Below, in pieces: positions 10,351-19,800 of a DNA stretch of 64,000 nt. The stretch's first letter is position 1. The number at the start of each line of letters is the position of its first letter. Under the pieces are notes generated by a model that was not told the DNA's origin, searched no databases, and saw nothing but the letters and a program-made list of their open reading frames with translations. A program made the position numbers and the translations under genes. Source of the DNA: Mantamonas sphyraenae (taxonomy: Eukaryota > CRuMs > Mantamonadidae); contig JAPMXV010000042.1 in NCBI GenBank assembly GCA_026936335.1, positions 1 to 64,000 of the forward strand. Reading direction: 5' to 3'.

Positions 10351-13300
10351 ATGCAGCATTTGCGCATCCAGTACATTTTCTTTCTCGTACTGGTGCCGCA
10401 CGCGCTTGCTGCCAGCACGGCAGACTACACCTTGACCAGCGTCCGCGGCACGCTCAACATTTCCGCACCCGTTTTCCAAAACACAACCATCCTCATCAAC
10501 CCGTCTGCTCCACACTCCGTCATCTCACTGTGGCTCAAGCCGGTCCTGTGTGACCCCTCCGGTAACATCTCTGCCACCATCTACGACGGTACGTCAAGCA
10601 ATCCGCCCCTGTTCCAAATACGGCAACTCCGCTCACACGCCTCCCCATCATCCCACACAGGCCCCTCTCCGCTCCACAAGCCCCATCCCAGCCCCTCCTC
10701 AATCCGAGTCTCGCCCACACCCATCACCCGGGCCCACCATCTCGTCGCCACCACATCCTCCGGGGCCTGGCTTGCGCTCGCCTGTGCGGGCTCCTGCACA
10801 AACGCCTCTCTCGTCCTCCACTACGAGGCCCTCGATCTCCAACATCGCAACTCGCGCACCGCCACCAGTTTCTTGCGCACTTGTACGATCAGCCACACAG
10901 GCTCCATTTTCTGTTGGGGTCTCAACCGAGCCGACGATCCGTTTTTCGGAAATCCGGCCAGCCCAACGGGCTTCCTCGGCATCGCCGACACCTCTCCCAC
11001 CGTCAATGTCGACCCTGCACGTGAGCTGCAGCGCGTCGCCATTGACCCCGCTCTCACTGTCCACTCGGTCCACGCTGCCGCACATGGCTTCACCGCCGGC
11101 GAACAGCAGCTCCTCTGCGCCCTCGCCGACAACGGCACCAAGATCATCTGGGTAAGCACCTCTCTCTCCACCCATCCACCCATCCACCCACACTCACACA
11201 CTCACACACTCACCCCCGCTCCCACTCACGCCCCTCCCCCCCCCCTCCACCCCACCCTCTATCCCCACCCCCCCCCTCCACAGTGGGGAGCAAGTCTCTA
11301 CAACCAGTTCTCGTCAACCGCGTCCGCCCAGCTCGTCAGCTCAGACTTCTTGACTCCATTCACCGTGTCCCCCGCCGGCCGCCGCATCGTCCAACTCAAG
11401 CTCCTCGGCAACACCTTGGAGTACGCCCTCGTCCTTGCCCTCTACGACGATGGTGTCATCCGCTACTGGGGCAAGCACTACTACTCTCCCGGGGGCAACC
11501 CCACAGACATCCAGCACGCTGCAGAAGTGCCCTTCCCCACAAACATCCACGTCGTCAAGTTTGACGCTGCAGTCAGCACCTCGGGTTCCAAGCCAGGCTT
11601 CTTCAGCCTCTGCGCCATCGACACCCAGGGCGATGTCTACTGCTACGGCTACAACAAGTACAGCAACCTCATCTTCCGCGAGAGCGACTACTCCCGCTTC
11701 CACGAGACTTACGACCGCATCAACGACGTCATTCCACCCACTCCGGCCAAGCAGCAAGGCGGTAGCCCCGTCGTCGACATTGCCATGTGGGGCAACAGTG
11801 CAGGCACCATGGTCGTCTATGCAGATGGCCACGTGCGCAACTACGGCCAGCAGCTCTACGATGGCAACAGCGTGCGCTCCAACAGCGACTTTCCAGATCC
11901 GGCCGTCCAGCCGCCCGTCCCTTACCTCTCCGACTTCAACGTCTCCTCTGTTGTCTGTGACCACATCAAGTTTGATCACTTCAACTACCCGGATCTGCCC
12001 CAAGAGTCGGTCCCCACCTGCCAGGACGCCACCTCGGCGGGCACCGCTTGCGAGTCAATCTCATACCACTGCTGCTTCCGTGGACGCACCACAGGCGCTT
12101 CTGTCGACACTGCCCGCTGCGCTGGTCTCAACATCTACGGCGAGACCGGCACGGCCTACTCGCGTCTCTCCATGACCGTCAACCGTACCAGCACACAGCC
12201 CGCACGCGTTGCCGATCTGCCTCTTGAAGGCGGCTGGGAAGTCGCCGACGTCTTTGTTGGCCCAGGCATGTCCTGTGTCCAGCTCAAGCACAGCACCGTC
12301 CAAGTCATCTGCTTCGGCCTCAACATCTACTACGCCGCCGGTCTGTTGACCCAACGCGAGATCACATCTGTGGCCGACCTCTCGCCCGTCCCTGCCTTTC
12401 GCGAGCGCACCCTCATTGACGTCTGTGCAGGGTCCCTCCACGTCTGTGCCATCTACGAGCAGTCGTTTGTCTCGGGATCTCAAAGGCTCGTCAAGTGCTT
12501 CGGTGCAAACAGCAACGGCCAGCTCGGCACCGGTGACTCCTTCACACACGGCCAGAGTGCAAGCTCCATGGGCAACAACCTGCCCAGTGTACAGTTGCCC
12601 CCGGGTGAGGTTCCTGTAGCTCTGCGCTGCACCGGTGACACCACCTGTCTCCTTGCACAGTCTGGTCGCATCTACTGCTGGGGCAACGGAAGACACACAG
12701 GCGTCCCTGCCTATGCCAATCGCCCAGCCGTGGGCCTCCTCCCGTCCGACATGGGCGCCAACATGCGCCCCGTCGCCCTTCCGGCCAACAATCTCGCCTA
12801 CAACGCCTCTCTGTTTGGCTGCTCCTCCTCCTTCTGCTGCGTCGCCGCACGCAACGCCTCGGGGCCCAACATCTTCTGCTGGGGCCGCGGCGAGTACTTG
12901 GGCACCCTCCAGGGCTGGTACGACATCCAACTCGCGGTCGCTGCCGGCAAGACGGCCACCTCTGCAGGCAAGTACTACCCGCGCACAACAGATTCTCACG
13001 TCCCGCGCGCAGAGGTCAACATCACCCAGGGGGACGAACCCGCACGCTTGCATGTCACCGAAAACTTTGCCTGTGTGCGACTTGTCTCCACCAAGCTGTG
13101 GTGCTGGGGCCAGAACCACGACAGCACCAAGAGCTGGTTCTATCCGCTGCTGCTCGATCGCGTCGCGGCATTCATGCCCCCTGGCAGCATGAACTCCCCA
13201 CTGGGCACCTTTGCCATCGAGGTCCCCTCTGGCATGGTTGATTCCACCGCCACAGGCATGTTTCGCAGCAAGTCGGGCGCTGCTGCCGCTGCCACGGGCT

Positions 13301-16300
13301 ATACACTCGCTGCAAACGGCACTCTGTATGCATTCTTCCCCGGCTTTGGCGACCCGCCTGCCCAGCTCCCACTCAACACTTCCAAGCCCGTCGTCGACGT
13401 CGTCACCTTCACCACTGGCCTGTGTGTGCTGGTCGGTGGCACAAAGCGACATGCCGAGTGTGGCGTCTACGACTCGGTGAATCTTCCTGTCAACGTCAAC
13501 CAACGCCCCGTGGGTCCCGACTTTATCAAGGGCAGCGCTGTGTCGGGCCCACTGGTCAAGGTGCCGCTGACCCGTCCCCTGGTGGGCATCTATGCACGCG
13601 AGGAGCCATTTGTGCCTGCCAGCGCCTTGAAGGGCAAGTACCTGTTCTGCGCCCGAGACCTGTTTGGGGGTCTGCAATGCATGGGCGACTCGCCTGGCAA
13701 TGGCTTCTACCCGTTCTCCACTGGCACTTTGGGCAGCGACTACGGGGCGCGTGAAGAGCCAGCCGTGCTCACTGCCTGCTCCGAGGGTCGCGAAGGCAGC
13801 ACATGCACCCGCTGCGTCGCTGGCACACACAGCGTCATCACACGTGGCCGCAGCGTGTGCCAAGACTGTCCCCCGGGCACCTTTGGTACCTTTCCTGGCC
13901 GTGCAACACAAGCCGAAGCCTGCTTCGAATGCCCGGCAGGTACATTCTCTCTGGAGGGGTCCACGTCGTGCACCAAGTGCCCTGTGGGCACGTATCGCCC
14001 GCTCGGTGGAGCCAATTGCACTGCCTGTCCTCTGGGCACCTTCTCTGCAATCGAGGGCGCCTCCAGCTGCAGCCCGTGCGCCCAGGGCACGTTCACAGCC
14101 ACAACGGGTGCCTTCACCTGCACCCTGTGCACTCTCGGCACCTACTCGAACCGCACCGGTACGGCCGTCGAATGCACTCCGTGTGCACCGGGCACCTACC
14201 AGGACGTTGAGGGCCAGTCTTCCTGCAAGGCCTGCCAGCCTGGCAGCTACCAGGCCCTGCCCGAGCAGGCGGCATGCGTCCAGTGTGCCCCTGGATCCCA
14301 CCAGCCAGCCGCAGGTGCCAACAATTGCTCCCTTCCGTGCCCTGCAGGCACCTTTTCTGCGTCGGGCGCACGCGAGTGCACCCCGTGCCAAGAGCGCGAG
14401 TACAACAACCAGCCTGGACAGTCAACCTGCTTCCTCTGCGCACCCGGCACCTTTAGCGACACCACGGGGCTTACTCGTTGCAAGGACTGCAGTCCAGGAC
14501 TCTTTGCGTCCACCAACGGCTCGTTGTCCTGCACTCCGTGTGCGCGCGGCAGCTACGCGTCGTCCGCTGCGGCCACAACCTGTGTCGAGTGCGCAGCTGG
14601 CACGGTGCAGCCCTCACTTGCATCCACCACATGTGCATCATGCACGTCAGGCACCTATCAGCCACTTCCTGGACAAGCCAGCTGCATTGACTGCTCCCCT
14701 GGGCGCTACAGCAATGTCACTGGCGCGTCCGCGTGTGACAGCCCGTGTGCTGCAGGGACCTTTAGCACAGGGCGTGCTCTGTCGTGCACCGCGTGTCCGG
14801 TCGGACAGTTCTCTGGTGTTGGCCGTGCTGCGTGTGCGGCATGCCTCGATGGCGAAACCAATGCCGTCAACAGCAGTGCTTGCGTGCCGTGTCCTGTGGG
14901 CGAGTTTGGCGTCAGTGGAACCTGCAGGGCCTGTGATCAGACACAGGGTCTGTACAACCCGTCGCCTGGAGCCACCAGTTGCCGCACGTGCCCAGCCAAC
15001 AGCGAGAGCACGGGCATCGGCTGCCGATGCTTGGCCGACTTTTACTCGCTCCTGGGTGCCACACAAGAGTGCATTGCGTGTCCACGCCAAGCAACGTGCT
15101 TTGGTGGCGCAGGGGGATCCAGTAGCATCCGCGCCAAGGATGGCTTCTTTCAGGACCCGGCCGATCCGACCAAGTTTGTGACGTGCAGCACGGCGTGCAG
15201 CAGTGCATCGTCCACAGGCTGTGTGTCTGGTCACACGGGTCTGCTATGTGCCAAGTGCATCACAGGGTACGGCAAGATCAGCGGTACATGTGTCCAATGT
15301 GGTGACCAATGGCTTCAGATTCTAGGTCTGATCCTTTCCGTCGTGCTGATTGTGGCTTACATCGTTGTCCTGGTGAAAAACTCTCTCAAAACCAAGAAGA
15401 TCTCTGGTATTGCACTGAAGTTGTTGCTGAACCACCTGCAGATGCTTGCCTTTGCCTCTGATCTGCCCCTGGGCTTCCCAACCTCCATCCGCGACTTTCT
15501 CAGCGCCTCTCAGGTCAGCACGGCGGACCCTACAGGTTACTCCCTCGAGTGCAGCGCCCAGCTGGACTTTGTCGGCCAGTACACAGTCACTCTGCTCCTG
15601 CCCGTGTTTGCCGCGGTCCTTGGCGTCCTCCTCGCCATCGGTCAGTTTGTCTCCCGCACCATGGGCAAGAACTGGCTTGGCGAGAATGCCGACGTCCTGC
15701 CCATCTCCAACTTCTGGCTCAACATCCGCCGCTTCACTGTCACCACCATCTTTCTCATCCACCCCATTGTCACCAAGCGGGCCTTTTCCGTCTACGAGTG
15801 TGTCGAGCTCCAGGGCGCGATGCGCATGAAGGCCGACCTTGCCGTGGTCTGTGGCGAGTCTCTGCACACCGAGCTCGTCGTCGTCTCCTCCCTGGTGATT
15901 GTCTTTTTCAGCTTTGGATGGCCCGTGTTTCTCTTCTTTGTGCTGCGCAAGCATCATGCAAACCCCAGCAGCACGACCATCAATGCGTACACCTTTCTCT
16001 CTGACGGGTTCAAGCCCGAGCTCTACTTCTGGGAGATGTTGGTCATCCTGCGCAAGCTGCTCTTTGTCCTGGCCATTGTGTTTGGCTCGGGGGACACCTT
16101 CAACACGACGGTGACCACGATGATCATTGTACAGGCTGCGCTGCTTGGCCATGCGCTGTTTTCACCGTACATGCGTGTGAAGCTCAACTGGATGGAGTTA
16201 GGATCGCTGGTCGTGGTGTTTACCAACCAAGCGCTTGGCCTGTACTTTCTGACCGACAAGCTGCGAGTCGAGTCTGGTCAAACCACCCTCATGGACACGG

Positions 16301-16680
16301 CAACTAGCATCACCCTGACCATCATTCTGTTTGCCGCCAACATTGGCCTGCTGCTCTTCTTCGTCTACGTTGCCCTCACCGACAAAACCAAAGCCTCCCG
16401 GTGGCGCTCCACAAAGATTGCATCGCTCACAACCTTTGTCAAACAATCCTCAATGGGTAATTTGGTCCAGCGCATGTCTCGTGGAAGCTCGTCGAGCATC
16501 GTTACAACACCTCGCGCAGAGACACAGGCTGTTCCTTCATCCAAGCCGTACCCCATGCCTGACCGGCCTGCAGAATCACCAAAGGAGCAATCACAGTCCA
16601 CTCCAGTACGCCCTCTGGTTCTCCCAGCTCTGAAACGGCTTCCTTCGCAACCTTCCACAGAAGTCGCCGGGAATCAATAG
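10351..16680 (+). CDS. RCC1-like / GCC2-GCC3 Cys-rich multi-spanning receptor, copy 1
   Basis: The start chosen is the ATG giving MQHLRIQYIFFLVLVPHALA, a signal peptide; the frame is open upstream but lacks secretory character. Two introns are inferred: 10589-10660 (72 nt, GTACGT...ACACAG) and 11152-11283 (132 nt, GTAAGC...CCACAG). Both are multiples of three without stops. Removing the second restores the RCC1-like IIWWGASLYNQ. The product is about 2041 residues. Residues ~170-1050 hold RCC1-type repeats (CWGxNxxGQLGTGD, YCWGNGRHTG), ~1075-1510 hold about 15 Cys-rich CPxGT(F/Y)S repeats (GCC2/GCC3, ephrin-receptor-like), and ~1585-1940 hold about 8 hydrophobic helices with FGWPVFLFFVLRKHH and FWEMLVILRKLL. 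A short cytosolic tail follows. The architecture fits a plasma-membrane receptor or TRP-like protein, but ligand and activity are unknown. It is tandemly duplicated downstream. Confidence 0.85.
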   Translation: MQHLRIQYIFFLVLVPHALAASTADYTLTSVRGTLNISAPVFQNTTILINPSAPHSVISLWLKPVLCDPSGNISATIYDGTSSNPPLFQIRQLRSHASPSSHTGPSPLHKPHPSPSSIRVSPTPITRAHHLVATTSSGAWLALACAGSCTNASLVLHYEALDLQHRNSRTATSFLRTCTISHTGSIFCWGLNRADDPFFGNPASPTGFLGIADTSPTVNVDPARELQRVAIDPALTVHSVHAAAHGFTAGEQQLLCALADNGTKIIWVSTSLSTHPPIHPHSHTHTLTPAPTHAPPPPLHPTLYPHPPPPQWGASLYNQFSSTASAQLVSSDFLTPFTVSPAGRRIVQLKLLGNTLEYALVLALYDDGVIRYWGKHYYSPGGNPTDIQHAAEVPFPTNIHVVKFDAAVSTSGSKPGFFSLCAIDTQGDVYCYGYNKYSNLIFRESDYSRFHETYDRINDVIPPTPAKQQGGSPVVDIAMWGNSAGTMVVYADGHVRNYGQQLYDGNSVRSNSDFPDPAVQPPVPYLSDFNVSSVVCDHIKFDHFNYPDLPQESVPTCQDATSAGTACESISYHCCFRGRTTGASVDTARCAGLNIYGETGTAYSRLSMTVNRTSTQPARVADLPLEGGWEVADVFVGPGMSCVQLKHSTVQVICFGLNIYYAAGLLTQREITSVADLSPVPAFRERTLIDVCAGSLHVCAIYEQSFVSGSQRLVKCFGANSNGQLGTGDSFTHGQSASSMGNNLPSVQLPPGEVPVALRCTGDTTCLLAQSGRIYCWGNGRHTGVPAYANRPAVGLLPSDMGANMRPVALPANNLAYNASLFGCSSSFCCVAARNASGPNIFCWGRGEYLGTLQGWYDIQLAVAAGKTATSAGKYYPRTTDSHVPRAEVNITQGDEPARLHVTENFACVRLVSTKLWCWGQNHDSTKSWFYPLLLDRVAAFMPPGSMNSPLGTFAIEVPSGMVDSTATGMFRSKSGAAAAATGYTLAANGTLYAFFPGFGDPPAQLPLNTSKPVVDVVTFTTGLCVLVGGTKRHAECGVYDSVNLPVNVNQRPVGPDFIKGSAVSGPLVKVPLTRPLVGIYAREEPFVPASALKGKYLFCARDLFGGLQCMGDSPGNGFYPFSTGTLGSDYGAREEPAVLTACSEGREGSTCTRCVAGTHSVITRGRSVCQDCPPGTFGTFPGRATQAEACFECPAGTFSLEGSTSCTKCPVGTYRPLGGANCTACPLGTFSAIEGASSCSPCAQGTFTATTGAFTCTLCTLGTYSNRTGTAVECTPCAPGTYQDVEGQSSCKACQPGSYQALPEQAACVQCAPGSHQPAAGANNCSLPCPAGTFSASGARECTPCQEREYNNQPGQSTCFLCAPGTFSDTTGLTRCKDCSPGLFASTNGSLSCTPCARGSYASSAAATTCVECAAGTVQPSLASTTCASCTSGTYQPLPGQASCIDCSPGRYSNVTGASACDSPCAAGTFSTGRALSCTACPVGQFSGVGRAACAACLDGETNAVNSSACVPCPVGEFGVSGTCRACDQTQGLYNPSPGATSCRTCPANSESTGIGCRCLADFYSLLGATQECIACPRQATCFGGAGGSSSIRAKDGFFQDPADPTKFVTCSTACSSASSTGCVSGHTGLLCAKCITGYGKISGTCVQCGDQWLQILGLILSVVLIVAYIVVLVKNSLKTKKISGIALKLLLNHLQMLAFASDLPLGFPTSIRDFLSASQVSTADPTGYSLECSAQLDFVGQYTVTLLLPVFAAVLGVLLAIGQFVSRTMGKNWLGENADVLPISNFWLNIRRFTVTTIFLIHPIVTKRAFSVYECVELQGAMRMKADLAVVCGESLHTELVVVSSLVIVFFSFGWPVFLFFVLRKHHANPSSTTINAYTFLSDGFKPELYFWEMLVILRKLLFVLAIVFGSGDTFNTTVTTMIIVQAALLGHALFSPYMRVKLNWMELGSLVVVFTNQALGLYFLTDKLRVESGQTTLMDTATSITLTIILFAANIGLLLFFVYVALTDKTKASRWRSTKIASLTTFVKQSSMGNLVQRMSRGSSSSIVTTPRAETQAVPSSKPYPMPDRPAESPKEQSQSTPVRPLVLPALKRLPSQPSTEVAGNQ
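10405..16303 (+). repeat. Tandem duplication, unit 1 (5.9 kb)
   Basis: From 10405 to 16303 this is almost base-identical to 16950-22824, including the first intron. The exceptions are a length-variable second intron, scattered point changes and one block at ~15304-15402. Outside these limits the two genes differ completely: the 5' exon (signal peptide) and the 3' tail show no alignment by eye. Confidence 0.9.
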
Positions 16681-16865
16681 AAATCGGCGTTTCCAAAAAA
16701 GGAAGCGGTCACTCCATCGTTCCCCACATGCATCGTCACGCCACAAAAACTCGCCCAGTCCCATATACGGCCTCTAGCAGCCACATACAGAAACCACGGC
16801 CACAACCGATACAAGAACTGATGCATTCATCGCGTTGACTGCGCCAACACAACACTGAAACTCCT

Positions 16866-19800
16866 ATGATCTCACACATGCCAAACGCAAAACGTGTTGT
16901 CACTGCTCTTATCCTTTTCTTCGCACTTGTAGCGACAGAAAACACTGCTCTTGCTGCCAGCACGGCAGACTACACCTTGACCAGCGTCCGCGGCACGCTC
17001 AACATTTCCGCACCCGTTTTCCAAAACACAACCATCCTCATCAACCCGTCTGCTCCACACTCCGTCATCTCACTGTGGCTCAAGCCGGTCCTGTGTGACC
17101 CCTCCGGTAACATCTCTGCCACCATCTACGACGGTACGTCAAGCAATCCGCCCCTGTTCCAAATACGGCAACTCCGCTCACACGCCTCCCCATCATCCCA
17201 CACAGGCCCTTCTCCGCTCCACAAGCCCCATCCCAGCCCCTCCTCAATCCGAGTCTCGCCCACACCCATCACCCGGGCCCACCATCTCGTCGCCACCACA
17301 TCCTCCGGGGCCTGGCTTGCGCTCGCCTGTGCGGGCTCCTGCACAAACGCCTCTCTCGTCCTCCACTACGAGGCCCTCGGTCTCCAACATCGCAACTCGC
17401 GCACTGCCACCAGTTTCTTGCGCACTTGTACGATCAGCCACACAGGCTCCATTTTCTGTTGGGGTCTCAACCGAGCCGCCGATCCGTTTTTCGGAAATCC
17501 GGCCAGCCCAACGGGCTTCCTCGGCATCGCCGACACCTCTCCCACCGTCAATGTCGACCCTGCACGTGAGCTGCAGCGCGTCGCCATTGACCCCGCTCTC
17601 ACTGTCCACTCGGTCCACGCTGCCGCACATGGCTTCACCGCCGGCGAACAGCAGCTCCTCTGCGCCCTTGCCGACAACGGCACCAAGATCATCTGGGTAA
17701 GCACCTCTCTCTCCACCCATCCACCCACACTCACACACTCACACACTCACACTCACGCCCCCGCTCCCACTCACCCCACTCCCTATCCCACCCCTCCACA
17801 CAGTGGGGAGCAAGTCTCTACAACCAGTTCTCGTCAACCGCGTCCGCCCAGCTCGTCAGCTCAGACTTCTTGACTCCATTCACCGTGACCCCCGCCGGCC
17901 GCCGCATCGTCCAACTCAAGCTCCTCGGCAACACCTTGGAGTACGCCCTCGTCCTTGCCCTCTACGACGATGGTGTCATCCGCTACTGGGGCAAGCACTA
18001 CTACTCTCCCGGGGGCAACCCCACAGACATCCAGCACGCTGCAGAAGTGCCCTTCCCCACAAACATCCACGTCGTCAAGTTTGACGCTGCAGTCAGCACC
18101 TCGGGTTCCAAGCCAGGCTTCTTCAGCCTCTGCGCCATCGACACCCAGGGCGATGTCTACTGCTACGGCTACAACAAGTACAGCAACCTCATCTTCCGCG
18201 AGAGCGACTACTCCCGCTTCCACGAGACCGACGACCGCATCAACGACGCCATTCCACCCACTCCGGCCAAGCAGCAAGGCGGTAGCCCCGTCGTCGACAT
18301 TGCCATGTGGGGCAACAGTGCAGGCACCATGGTCGTCTATGCAGATGGCCACGTGCGCAACTACGGCCAGCAGCTCTACGATGGCAACAGCGTGCGCTCC
18401 AACAGCGACTTTCCAGATCCGGCCGTCCAGCCGCCCGTCCCTTACCTCTCCGACTTCAACGTCTCCTCTGTTGTCTGTGACCACATCAAGTTTGATCACT
18501 TCAACTACCCGGATCTGCCCCAAGAGTCGGTCCCCACCTGCCAGGACGCCACCTCGGCGGGCACCGCTTGCGAGTCAATCTCGTACCACTGCTGCTTCCG
18601 TGGACGCACCACAGGCGCTTCTGTCGACACTGCCCGCTGCGCTGGTCTCAACATCTACGGCGAGACCGGCACGGCCTACTCGCGCCTCTCCATGACCGTC
18701 AACCGTACCAGCACACAGCCCGCACGCGTTGCCGATCTGCCTCTTGAAGGCGGCTGGGAAGTCGCCGACGTCTTTGTTGGCCCAGGCATGTCCTGTGTCC
18801 AGCTCAAGCACAGCACCGCCCAAGTCATCTGCTTCGGCCTCAACATCTACTACGCCGCCGGTCTGTTGACCCAACGCGAGATCACCTCCGTGGCCGACCT
18901 CTCGCCCGTCCCTGCCTTTCGCGAGCGCACCCTCATTGACGTCTGTGCAGGGTCCCTCCACGTCTGTGCCATCTACGAGCAGTCGTTTGTCTCGGGATCT
19001 CAAAGACTCGTCAAGTGCTTCGGTGCAAACAGCAACGGCCAGCTCGGCACCGGTGACTCCTTCACACACGGCCAGAGTGCAAGCTCCATGGGCAACAACC
19101 TGCCCAGTGTACAGTTGCCCCCGGGTGAGGTTCCTGTGGCTCTGCGCTGCACCGGTGATACCACCTGTCTCCTTGCACAGTCTGGTCGCATCTACTGCTG
19201 GGGCAACGGAAGACACACAGGCGTCCCTGCCTATGCCAATCGCCCAGCCGTGGGCCTCCTCCCGTCCGACATGGGCGCCAACATGCGCCCCGTCGCCCTT
19301 CCGGCCAACAATCTCGCCTACAACGCCTCTCTGTTTGGCTGCTCCTCCTCCTTCTGCTGCGTCGCCGCACGCAACGCCTCGGGGCCCAACATCTTCTGCT
19401 GGGGCCGCGGCGAGTACTTGGGCACCCTCCAGGGCTGGTACGACATCCAACTCGCGGTCGCTGCCGGCAAGACGGCCACCTCTGCAGGCAAGTACTACCC
19501 GCGCACAACAGATTCTCACGTCCCGCGCGCAGAGGTCAACATCACCCAGGGGGACGAACCCGCACGCTTGCATGTCACCGAAAACTTTGCCTGTGTACGA
19601 CTTGTCTCCACCAAGCTGTGGTGCTGGGGCCAGAACCACGACAGCACAAAGAGCTGGTTCTATCCGCTGCTGCTCGATCGCGTCGCGGCATTCATGCCCC
19701 CTGGCAGCATGAACTCCCCACTGGGCACCTTTGCCATCGAGGTCCCCTCTGGTATGGTTGATTCCACCGCCACAGGCATGTTCCGCAGCAAGTCGGGCGC

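Noticed and set aside
12061-14391. 776-codon minus-strand ORF (and its copy at 18575-20941)
   Set aside because: It is Ala/Gly/Arg-rich with no domain, lies exactly antisense to the RCC1/Cys-rich receptor coding sequence, and is kept open by GC-rich codon bias.
13664-15181. 505-codon plus-strand ORF in another frame of receptor copy 1
   Set aside because: An Ala/Pro/Arg-rich frame shadow of the Cys-rich repeats; the copy 2 equivalent merely runs into the true frame after the frameshift.
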